Origin: Clostridiales bacterium
GTDB lineage: Bacteria; Bacillota_A; Clostridia; Lachnospirales; Lachnospiraceae
Reading direction: 5' to 3'
DNA: 18,800 nucleotides
NCBI GenBank assembly: GCA_030154385.1
Contig: JASKJZ010000012.1
Location: 1 to 18,800, forward strand
Part shown: piece after piece, positions 7,607 to 13,171 of the stretch
Numbering within the stretch: the stretch's first letter is position 1
Layout of the letters: every line of letters begins with the position of its first letter
The notes under the pieces: generated by a model
Database searches by the model: none
The model's input: only the letters and a program-made list of their open reading frames with translations
What the model was told of the DNA's origin: nothing
Position numbers and translations under genes: made by a program

Positions 7607-9018
7607 TCCCCCGTATTGCAAGATACGCTTTCTTTTTGGGGCAGATAAAAAGGAAGGAAAAAGGTATTGGTATCTTTCTCAAAAACAATGGGATGAAGGA
7701 TGGAGCGAATTGCATTTGCTTTTTGGAAATCGGCGATAGAATCCAAGGAAATGAGTTCGTATAGGGAACGAATCTGTTTCGGAAGGGGGTATTTTACAAG
7801 TGGGGAGGAATTTATTTCGATCAGTGTATCAAGAAGCGCTTCTGTTTGGGGAGACTTATTTGTTAGGCGGTAGCCAGTCAAAAGCCCATTTGTTTCAAAA
7901 GGTTGAAGAGCAAGCAGTAAAATTTTGGTGGCTTTTGATAAGGAAAGGGAGCTAATACTTTGACACATTCCCTTTGTATAGCCCCAACATCGAAATTGTT
8001 GATATACCGACCCCTTCTTTTGAATTGTGGATAACGTAAGTGTACGCTTGCAGGCAGCACATTGAAAGAGCCCGGAAAGCCAGTGTTTGCAATAGGAAGC
8101 ATCGTGACTTCCCTTTTTTGTCTGGTTTTGCTTTATGCGCTGACTGACTTCATGGAAGAGACTTTCTGTGATAATTGGAGCGTGCAGACCGTCTGCTAAT
8201 ATGATGTCATTTGCGTCGCGATAACAGCAATGAGATCGATCATAATAGTTCCACCGTACCTTACCGATATAAAATGGATTTTGCAAAATGTAAGAAATGG
8301 AACGTCCTTCAAAATGACCGCCTCTTTTGGTATGATAACCTGCATCATTTAAAAGGCGTGCAATCTGGGTATAGCTATATCCTTCTAAGTACGATTGAAA
8401 AATGAATAAGATGATGGATTTTTCCTGTTCGTTTATTGTGGGAGGTTTTTTATTTCCAGCGAAATCGTAGCCAATTGGCGGGGCCGATTGATAGGCACCG
8501 CGCCTGGCATTTTCTTTCATGCCCCGCAATACCTCATCGGAAAGACGGATGGAATAGTATTCATCCATCCATTCGATAATACGCTCATTGAGCTTGCCAA
8601 AGGGACCCTCTTCGAGTGGTTCGGTGATGCTAATGACTGCAACACCATAATGAGAGAGCAGCTTTTTATAAACGATGCTCTCCTCTTGGTTTCGGGCAAA
8701 GCGCGAAAAACGCCATACCAGGATTGCAAGAAAGGGTGGAGTCTTGCTTTTTGCAAGTGCAAGCATTTCGCGAAAGGCGGCGCGTCCCTTTACGCTTCTC
8801 CCAGAAACTCCATTTTGTTCCAGAAAAATATATTCTTTTGGGAGAAAAAAATGATGGCTGGCAGCATATTCAATGCCAAGCTTAAGCTGAGTAACGGGAG
8901 AGAGTTCGGTTTGTTCCTCTGTGCTGACTCTAATATAGAGCGCGGCGGTTTTTTCCCAGGAATTCGAAGTATCCGCATCTGGTAGAGAAGCGATAATTTT
9001 TTGTATTTCATGATCCAT
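7591..9018 (-). CDS. Large serine recombinase 2 (excisionase/integrase of element 2)
   Basis: A 475-residue serine recombinase with catalytic Ser32 in LYIRVSTEEQTE and conserved arginines in VWRFSRFARN (~102-110). A recombinase domain follows (~165-300; GAYQSAPPIGYDF, QNPFYIGKVRWNYYDRSH), then a zinc ribbon (~320-352; CAAC...CWGYTKGMC). ATG 9018 has a good RBS (ggagtg). The last codons (DQMES) and the TAG stop (7593-7591) lie beyond the GG core, inside host cotJC exon 2, so the normal C-terminus depends on the integrated state. In an excised circle the frame would run on ~33 codons past the junction. It is transcribed in the cotJC direction from a sigma-E-like promoter. It belongs to a different branch from recombinase 1, which suggests an independent insertion. 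Confidence 0.95.
   Translation of the reverse strand: MDHEIQKIIASLPDADTSNSWEKTAALYIRVSTEEQTELSPVTQLKLGIEYAASHHFFLPKEYIFLEQNGVSGRSVKGRAAFREMLALAKSKTPPFLAILVWRFSRFARNQEESIVYKKLLSHYGVAVISITEPLEEGPFGKLNERIIEWMDEYYSIRLSDEVLRGMKENARRGAYQSAPPIGYDFAGNKKPPTINEQEKSIILFIFQSYLEGYSYTQIARLLNDAGYHTKRGGHFEGRSISYILQNPFYIGKVRWNYYDRSHCCYRDANDIILADGLHAPIITESLFHEVSQRIKQNQTKKGSHDASYCKHWLSGLFQCAACKRTLTLSTIQKKGSVYQQFRCWGYTKGMCQSISSLSLSKATKILLLALQPFETNGLLTGYRLTNKSPQTEALLDTLIEINSSPLVKYPLPKQIRSLYELISLDSIADFQKANAIRSILHPIVFEKDTNTFFLPFYLPQKESVSCNTGDQMES
7608..7621 (-). other. Element 2 attachment half-site beside cotJC exon 2
   Basis: On the minus strand the arm TTGCAATACG (7621-7612) is followed by GG, then the core GG (7609-7608), then A and cotJC exon 2. 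The reverse-complement arm is at 11478-11469, at the same distance from the core at 11482-11481. Confidence 0.87.
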
Positions 9019-9050
9019 TTCGTATCACTCCAGTAATATGGTTGCTATCT

Positions 9051-9079
9051 AGTATATTTTGCGGACAAAAAGGCTATTC
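9051..9079 (-). promoter_or_regulatory. Sigma-E-like promoter of recombinase 2
   Basis: On the minus strand GAATAGC (9079-9073), 14 bases, then AATATACT (9058-9051), 32 bases before ATG 9018. Matches to KMATATT-N14-CATACAMT are 5/7 and 6/8. The sigma-K -10 form CATANNNTA is also met at 8 of 9 positions. The spacer is the same as in front of recombinase 1. Confidence 0.5.
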
Positions 9080-9161
9080 CAAAAGAATATTATCGGGTAT
9101 AATTAAGTTAGAAATAGAAGCAGAAGGTATTACAATATCATGTAGGAAAGGTGGACTTATT

Positions 9162-9578
9162 ATGGAGCGTACCCTAGTTATTATCAAACCAGAGGCCGTA
9201 AAAAAGAAGTTGGTTGGGAGAATTATTTCAATTTATGAGGACAATCGAATGGAAATCATTCATGCCCACAGAGTCCTTCCAACGAAGGAAGTATTGGAAA
9301 AGCATTATGCAGCACATATCGGAAAAGATTTTTATGAGAGTCTGGTAGACTTTATGTCCTCCTCCGAGGTTATGGTTTTGATTTTGGAGGGAGAGGAAGT
9401 GGTCAACCTAGTTCGTGCAATCAATGGTTCTACGAATCCACTAAAAGCAGCACCGGGAACCATCCGTTATATGTTCGGAGAAACTGTGCAACGAAATGCG
9501 GTGCATGGTTCGGAATCGGTAGAGGCTGCCAAAGCTGAAATTGAAATATGGAGGGAACTTATTCGGTTTGAAAATTAA
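9162..9578 (+). CDS. ndk: Nucleoside diphosphate kinase
   Basis: A 138-residue protein, the normal length for the family. The start ERTLVIIKPEAV carries the conserved Lys of the NDK fold. The active-site signature RNAVHGSES holds the catalytic His that is phosphorylated, and the C-terminus EIEIWREL is typical. It moves the gamma-phosphate between NTPs and NDPs in the cytosol. ATG 9162 has an RBS (aaaggtgg) just upstream. The frame is open further upstream to 9042, but the homology begins here. A TATAAT hexamer at 9098-9103 could be its -10; I find no convincing -35. It diverges from recombinase 2 and leads a run of three plus-strand genes within element 2. It looks intact, and whether the host has a second ndk copy elsewhere cannot be seen. 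Confidence 0.96.
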   Translation: MERTLVIIKPEAVKKKLVGRIISIYEDNRMEIIHAHRVLPTKEVLEKHYAAHIGKDFYESLVDFMSSSEVMVLILEGEEVVNLVRAINGSTNPLKAAPGTIRYMFGETVQRNAVHGSESVEAAKAEIEIWRELIRFEN

Positions 9579-9610
9579 TCGCTTCGCATAGAATATATGG
9601 GAGGTGTTCT

Positions 9611-9910
9611 ATGCGAAACGAAACAGAACCGAAGCTAGTCTATTCCATTCAATACGGGAAAGATCCTCCGATTTTCTTGGATACGCTTTCCATAGAGGAG
9701 AGGGAAGCGGTTTTTATGGCACTTAATGATGCCGCGCTTCGCTCCTTAGCGTACGAGCCTTTGCAACGTGAAAAGGAAAAAAGATGCAAGAAAGGAAGGG
9801 CGAATGGAACAAGAGGTTTCGTTTATACCACCGAAAAATCCAAGCCGTGCACAAAGAGAACAGATGATTCGAAAAGCACTTCTAGAAGCGAAGCATCCGG
9901 AGGATTATGA
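9611..9910 (+). CDS. Small hypothetical protein overlapping the amine oxidase start
   Basis: I do not recognise this 99-residue product. A strong RBS (gggaggt) precedes ATG 9611, 32 bases after the ndk stop, so co-transcription with ndk is likely. Residues 1-55 look like a genuine soluble protein (KLVYSIQYGKDPPIFLDTLS). From about residue 56 it becomes Lys/Arg/Ser-rich and low in complexity, and its last 107 bases overlap the amine oxidase in another frame. Either the tail is fortuitous or a frameshift has altered an originally shorter protein. Because serine-recombinase elements often encode a small directionality factor, it is a candidate for that role by position only. Confidence 0.55.
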   Translation: MRNETEPKLVYSIQYGKDPPIFLDTLSIEEREAVFMALNDAALRSLAYEPLQREKEKRCKKGRANGTRGFVYTTEKSKPCTKRTDDSKSTSRSEASGGL

Positions 9911-11492
9911 CAATTTAATGGAGCTTCTTCGACCACCAAAGGATATTTTACAGGTAGCACCAGCTGGTATTGCAAAGGGAATGCATATTGGGATTATTGG
10001 CGCAGGATTGGCAGGACTATGTGCTGCCTATGAACTACAAAAGCTTGGTTTTGACATCACCTTTTTGGAGTTACAGCAAAACCGCATAGGCGGAAGGGTA
10101 CATACCTATTATTTTAATCCGGGCAAAAGCTTGTATGGGGAGCTTGGCGCCATGCGGATTCCTGTGATTCATGAAACGGTGTGGCATTTTATTGATTTGT
10201 TTGGGCTATCTACCAGACCATTTGTTCAAAACAATGAGAATGCATGGATTTATGTCAGAGGGCAGAGAGTCAGAAATGATGCGGATGGCTTAGCGGTTAT
10301 GCAAAAGATATACCCTTTGTTTCCGTTGACGCAGAAAGAAAGAAAAACACCGTGGCAAGTGCTCTTAGATACAGCGCTTACAAGCTATTTCTATACCATT
10401 CCGGTTTCGATGCGTCGTGAAATTCTAGAAATAAAAAAGCACTATAGTGAATTAATTACTGCGCTGGATTATCAGAATATACGAAAGGTCATGGAAAGTA
10501 CGGGACTTAGTCAGGGCGCGATTAATATGCTCTCTGGCATCATGCCCTTTGTCGGTGAGACCTTGTATCGAAGTTATTTTGAAAGCCTGCAAGAGACTTA
10601 TACGGTAGATTCTGCGTATCGTTATGAGATTGAGGGAGGTATGGAGAAACTTCCTCAATCTTTTTACAAATTTTTAAAAGAAAGAGCGAAGGAAGGAAAA
10701 AGGATACGCTTTAAAATGGGGTGCCGAGTTGATAAAATTATCCGAAAAGAGAACAAGCAGCTTCTTTTGTCCTATCAAAAGGAGAGAGGTAGAGAGAGGG
10801 TGTGGGAGGCCTTTGATTTTGTTCTTTGCACCATTCCGTTTTCGAGTCTTCGAAATGTACAAATCGATTCTGTACTATCTGCTGGTAAAATACAGGCAAT
10901 ACGGGAAGTTTCGTATATCTCCGCTCAAAAGAGCCTCCTTTTATGCAAGGAGCGCTTCTGGGAGAGAGGAGGGAGTGAACAAAGAATCGTAGGAGGAGGC
11001 TCCTATACGGATTTGTTGATTTCAAGTACATGGTATCCGTCAATACGAGCATATTCGCTCGTAGGGGAGGAAGACTGGAAACATATGGGGGTTTTGCTGG
11101 CTTCTTACAATCTGGGGCAGGATGCACTCCGCCTTGGAAATCTGGAACCTTCCTACAAAGAGCAAGTGCTTTTTTGGCAGCTAGAAGCATTGCACGGATT
11201 GCCAAAAGGCTATTTACGAGATATTGTTCTTTCGAGAAAATCCGTTTTATGGAATCATGAGGCTGGATTTTACGGTGGATTTTGTTATTATATGCCAGAA
11301 CAAAAACGGCTCTTTTCCTTTGTAAGCGGCAGTCCGGAATATGATGGACTTTTGTATTTTGCGGGGGAACATACCTCTTCTACTCATGGCTGGCAGCAAG
11401 GTGCAATGCATAGCGGGCTGCGGGCAGCCAACGAAATTGCAGCCAAGTTGCGAGACGGTAGTCGTCTTTTGCAATACGCTCCACCGAATTGA
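9804..11492 (+). CDS. Flavin-dependent amine oxidase
   Basis: A 562-residue FAD amine oxidase (monoamine oxidase / tryptophan 2-monooxygenase superfamily). The dinucleotide-binding motif GIIGAGLAGLCAAYEL is near residue 65, followed by GGRVHTYYF. The C-terminal flavin signature is LYFAGEHTSSTHGWQQGAMHSGLRAANEI. Such enzymes oxidise amines or amino acids to imines with release of H2O2. ATG 9804 is chosen for its ggaaggg RBS; an upstream in-frame ATG at 9768 lacks one. The last three codons (PPN, TGA) lie in host cotJC exon 1 beyond the GG core, so its stop codon depends on element 2 being integrated. The substrate is unknown. Proximity to a catalase-like coat gene (H2O2 producer beside an H2O2 remover) is suggestive only. 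Confidence 0.92.
   Translation: MEQEVSFIPPKNPSRAQREQMIRKALLEAKHPEDYDNLMELLRPPKDILQVAPAGIAKGMHIGIIGAGLAGLCAAYELQKLGFDITFLELQQNRIGGRVHTYYFNPGKSLYGELGAMRIPVIHETVWHFIDLFGLSTRPFVQNNENAWIYVRGQRVRNDADGLAVMQKIYPLFPLTQKERKTPWQVLLDTALTSYFYTIPVSMRREILEIKKHYSELITALDYQNIRKVMESTGLSQGAINMLSGIMPFVGETLYRSYFESLQETYTVDSAYRYEIEGGMEKLPQSFYKFLKERAKEGKRIRFKMGCRVDKIIRKENKQLLLSYQKERGRERVWEAFDFVLCTIPFSSLRNVQIDSVLSAGKIQAIREVSYISAQKSLLLCKERFWERGGSEQRIVGGGSYTDLLISSTWYPSIRAYSLVGEEDWKHMGVLLASYNLGQDALRLGNLEPSYKEQVLFWQLEALHGLPKGYLRDIVLSRKSVLWNHEAGFYGGFCYYMPEQKRLFSFVSGSPEYDGLLYFAGEHTSSTHGWQQGAMHSGLRAANEIAAKLRDGSRLLQYAPPN
11469..11482 (-). other. Element 2 attachment half-site beside cotJC exon 1
   Basis: On the minus strand cotJC exon 1 ends in the core GG (11482-11481), followed by AG, then the arm CGTATTGCAA (11478-11469). 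It pairs with the arm at 7621-7612. Confidence 0.87.
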
Positions 11493-11572
11493 CTAATAAT
11501 CACCATGGCCATCTGCGGATTGCATTTTGTAATGTTGATTGGATATTGCAGACGTTTTTCATAATTCCACAT
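11480..11572 (-). CDS. cotJC: cotJC N-terminal piece (exon 1)
   Basis: ATG 11572 overlaps the cotJB stop (TAATG), so translation is coupled as in normal cotJ operons. It encodes 31 CotJC residues, MWNYEKRLQYPINITKCNPQ then MAMVIISQFGG. After that the frame leaves the family (AYCKRR...) and ends at 11384. The next expected residues, PDGELAA, are at 7606 on the same strand. Read without rearrangement it could only give an ~62-residue truncated product lacking every metal ligand. Joined to exons 2 and 3 it gives a 203-residue protein, against ~190 for Bacillus CotJC, with a short extra C-terminal tail. Family assignment is firm, and its interruption is directly visible. Confidence 0.95.
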
Positions 11573-11844
11573 TAATTGCACACACCCCTTCCTTGTACCT
11601 CCCAAGGCCATGGACTTTGAACCCATGCCCAGTAGTTGTCGCTGATTACAGTTTCATCACTCAAAGGACCATAGAGTTTCGTATATTCCATGACCGACTG
11701 ATGACGCAGTTTTTTGTAGGTATCATAGTATTCTAATGCCTGCTGATCCTCTGGGTGTGTATCCAGATAGAGCACAACATCGTCTATGGCAAAACTTACT
11801 TCCGAGATAAACATAAGAAGCTTTTGCTGATCATCCATTCTCAT
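11572..11844 (-). CDS. cotJB: Spore coat protein CotJB
   Basis: A 90-residue protein matching CotJB in size and sequence: DQQKLLMFISEVSFAIDDVV, then LYLDTHPEDQQALEYYDTY, and a Trp/Pro-rich end (NYWAWVQSPWPWE). It is a small coat or coat-associated protein made in the mother cell with CotJA and CotJC. The start at 11844 overlaps the cotJA stop (ATGA), with aaggag about 11 bases upstream; a longer frame to 11889 is not needed. The stop overlaps the cotJC start. The gene is intact, unlike its partner cotJC. Confidence 0.95.
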   Translation of the reverse strand: MRMDDQQKLLMFISEVSFAIDDVVLYLDTHPEDQQALEYYDTYKKLRHQSVMEYTKLYGPLSDETVISDNYWAWVQSPWPWEVQGRGVCN

Positions 11845-12068
11845 CGCATCCCACATCTCCTTCCGTTTCCCATATTTCCTTCCCGGCAAACAGGGCTAGC
11901 AAAAAGGAACGGAAAAATAAGTTCACCAAAAATGGTTCCTTTTCGAAGTCCATTGGAGGCATCGTAGACATTTTTCCAGGTTTGCCAAGGGACATATGCC
12001 ATGGCAAGCGGCATTTCATCTAACGCTCTATTTTGACAATTGCAGCCATAAGATTTCATGCAATCCAT
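11841..12068 (-). CDS. cotJA: Spore coat associated protein CotJA
   Basis: A 75-residue protein with the CotJA core MAYVPWQTWKNVYDASNGLR and then KGTIFGELIFPF. The N-terminus is Cys-rich (CMKSYGCNC). ATG 12068 has an RBS (gagaggagtg) 8 bases upstream. It is the first gene of the cotJABC operon, with ATGA overlap into cotJB. A mother-cell-type -10 box lies ~47 bases upstream. In other spore formers CotJA is needed for proper incorporation of CotJC in the coat. Confidence 0.95.
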   Translation of the reverse strand: MDCMKSYGCNCQNRALDEMPLAMAYVPWQTWKNVYDASNGLRKGTIFGELIFPFLFASPVCREGNMGNGRRCGMR

Positions 12069-12114
12069 AAAAAAAACACTCCTCTCTAAAAAAACTCATT
12101 ATTTTCATTTACTA

Positions 12115-12142
12115 TAGTCTATGCAAGGAGTGTTTGATGGTG
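12115..12142 (-). promoter_or_regulatory. Mother-cell (sigma-K/E-like) promoter of cotJABC
   Basis: On the minus strand CACC (12142-12139), 15 bases, then CATAGACTA (12123-12115), about 47 bases before the cotJA start. The -10 fits the sigma-K pattern CATANNNTA fully and the sigma-E CATACAMT at 7 of 8. The -35 suits sigma-K (MACM) better than sigma-E. Confidence 0.5.
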
Positions 12143-12421
12143 CTTGCTATATTAAATTATTCCGTAGTTTATAATCCAAATAGTGGTATAGAAAAAGATA
12201 AAGAATCAGGCGAAGAAGGATACGAAACAGTAAAAAAAGAGCGGGTGCATATTGCAGCCAAAATAGTGTATAGGGTGATCGCAAATTTCGAAGCTGTAAG
12301 AAAAAAAGACATAGGGAATCTCCGAGAAAGCCATAGGTCATTCTTTTTAGCCGTGTATCCAAGTAGTGGTATTTTTTTGAAAAAGAGGGAAGAACGTCAT
12401 CCGTTCTTCCTTTTTTTATAG
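12137..12421 (+). CDS. Possible small hydrophilic protein, uncertain
   Basis: A 94-residue frame with ATG 12137 and a good RBS (aaggag, 12124-12129). The composition is Lys/Glu-rich, and it ends at TAG right after a strong intrinsic terminator stem, which is why it is listed. No family is recognised. It overlaps almost completely a minus-strand frame (12147-12608), and at most one of them is likely to be real over this stretch. Its RBS sits directly beside the cotJA promoter. Confidence 0.3.
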   Translation: MVLAILNYSVVYNPNSGIEKDKESGEEGYETVKKERVHIAAKIVYRVIANFEAVRKKDIGNLRESHRSFFLAVYPSSGIFLKKREERHPFFLFL

Positions 12422-12608
12422 AAAGGGATAGTAAAAAATCGCAGAAAAAAATAAAGGAAATACCATAAACAGCTTCGATTTGTTGAAAAGTGGAACTTTC
12501 ATACAAAAACAGAAAGATGAGAAATCCAATGGTCACGACATGTACAAAAAGCAAGGAAAGTAGTTTGCCTGTATTTTTAACGCGAAGTATTAACAATTCA
12601 TTTGACAT
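12147..12608 (-). CDS. Possible small membrane protein, uncertain
   Basis: A 153-residue frame from ATG 12608, with ggagg 11 bases upstream. The first ~65 residues look like a membrane protein with two hydrophobic helices (LLSLLFVHVVTIGFLIFLFL; YGISFIFFCDFLLSL). The rest is Leu/Phe/Tyr/Arg-rich and could be a shadow of the plus-strand frame 12137-12421. A terminator hairpin falls inside it. No family is recognised. The stretch 12124-12751 as a whole holds only these two doubtful frames, the terminator and a possible promoter. Confidence 0.4.
   Translation of the reverse strand: MSNELLILRVKNTGKLLSLLFVHVVTIGFLIFLFLYESSTFQQIEAVYGISFIFFCDFLLSLSIKKGRTDDVLPSFSKKYHYLDTRLKRMTYGFLGDSLCLFFLQLRNLRSPYTLFWLQYAPALFLLFRILLRLILYLFLYHYLDYKLRNNLI
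12388..12417 (+). terminator. Intrinsic terminator, plus strand
   Basis: A perfect 9-bp stem GGAAGAACG / CGTTCTTCC (12388-12396, 12402-12410) with a 5-base loop is followed by seven T (12411-12417). On the other strand it has a shorter CTCTTTTT tail, so it may act in both directions. Confidence 0.8.
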
Positions 12609-12653
12609 AGTAGGGGGAACCTCCGTGTGTTCTTGGTGATTATCCTATTAGTA

Positions 12654-12681
12654 TAAGGGAAATGTCTTTTTTTGTCGATAT
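12654..12681 (+). promoter_or_regulatory. Possible sigma-D (flagellar) promoter
   Basis: TAAG (12654-12657), 16 bases, then GTCGATAT (12674-12681) resembles TAAA-N15-GCCGATAT. It lies 70 bases before the EF-hand-like gene. The spacer is one base long and each box has one mismatch. Confidence 0.3.
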
Positions 12682-12751
12682 AGAATATGCATGCATATGG
12701 TGTGGGAGTACCATGCTGTGAGACATGAAAAAAACATGGAGGTATGTAGAT

Positions 12752-13159
12752 ATGAAAATAATGTCAAGTAATGTAGGCATGTCATCTGAACGGATGTACC
12801 TGTCACAGAAAGTGGATTTGTTTTCGTATTCTGGCTGGGGCAATGAAACAGCTGCATCTACATTGCCAACAGCTAAGGAGAGCGTGCAACAAATCGAAAC
12901 ACAGACAAAACGGGAGTGCCAGTTTTGTCTCACCTTGGAGGAAAAGCTGGAGGACCTCGAACGCGAACAAAAGGTATTTAAAAAAAAACAGACGAGTTTT
13001 GAACGTGCAAAAAAGAGTTCTTTCCAGGCAAAGAACCCCGTCGAGTATGATACCTTTCGTAATCTTTTATTGCTCCTATTTGGGACGGCGAAGGAAAAAA
13101 CGGATTGGTCAGCAGAGTTTCGAAGAATTTTGGCGAGGCGTCGCGAGGATTTTTCGTAG
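12752..13159 (+). CDS. N-terminal part of a split EF-hand-like protein gene
   Basis: A 135-residue frame starting MKIMSSNVGMSSERMYLSQK, chosen over 12725 because ggagg (12738-12742) is correctly spaced from ATG 12752. It includes a coiled-coil-like charged segment (EEKLEDLEREQKVFKKKQ). The frame ends at TAG 13157-13159, and the same frame resumes at once and continues to 13894 as the C-terminal part of what looks like one protein family. I know this family only as conserved clostridial proteins of unknown function with a C-terminal calcium-binding-like region. A single nonsense mutation is the simplest reading. Confidence 0.65.
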   Translation: MKIMSSNVGMSSERMYLSQKVDLFSYSGWGNETAASTLPTAKESVQQIETQTKRECQFCLTLEEKLEDLEREQKVFKKKQTSFERAKKSSFQAKNPVEYDTFRNLLLLLFGTAKEKTDWSAEFRRILARRREDFS

Positions 13160-13171
13160 GCAATTGCCATT

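Larger units (their letters stand above)
7608..11482. mobile_element. Intervening element 2 in cotJC (about 3873 bp)
   Basis: This DNA lies between the N-terminal and middle pieces of cotJC. It carries recombinase 2, ndk, a small ORF and a flavin amine oxidase. Both ends share GGA (minus strand 7609-7607 and 11482-11480). Joining the element ends gives a perfect 10-bp inverted repeat, TTGCAATACG and CGTATTGCAA, flanking a 6-bp centre whose middle dinucleotide is GG. Excision rebuilds ISQFGG-PDGELAA in phase. The rebuilt host site reads GGT-GG-ACC, itself a small inverted repeat. There are no phage genes. Confidence 0.92.

Noticed and set aside
9587..9595. CATAGAATA as a sigma-K/E -10 box for the small ORF at 9611
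   Set aside because: It is too close to the start codon; the transcript would begin at or inside the Shine-Dalgarno, and no -35 is seen.
10452..11260. Several frames overlapping the amine oxidase on both strands
   Set aside because: They have low-complexity or Arg/Phe-rich composition, no RBS, and lie within a well-supported FAD enzyme gene.
3479..11482. Degenerate prophage
   Set aside because: No capsid, tail, terminase, portal, lysis or phage replication genes are present; apart from recombinases all genes are metabolic or sensory.
3061..11572. A group I or group II intron, or intein, as cause of the cotJC interruptions
   Set aside because: Neither gap has intron-encoded reverse transcriptase or homing endonuclease features, and the reading frames stop at the boundaries. 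Each gap has a serine recombinase and palindromic att arms instead.
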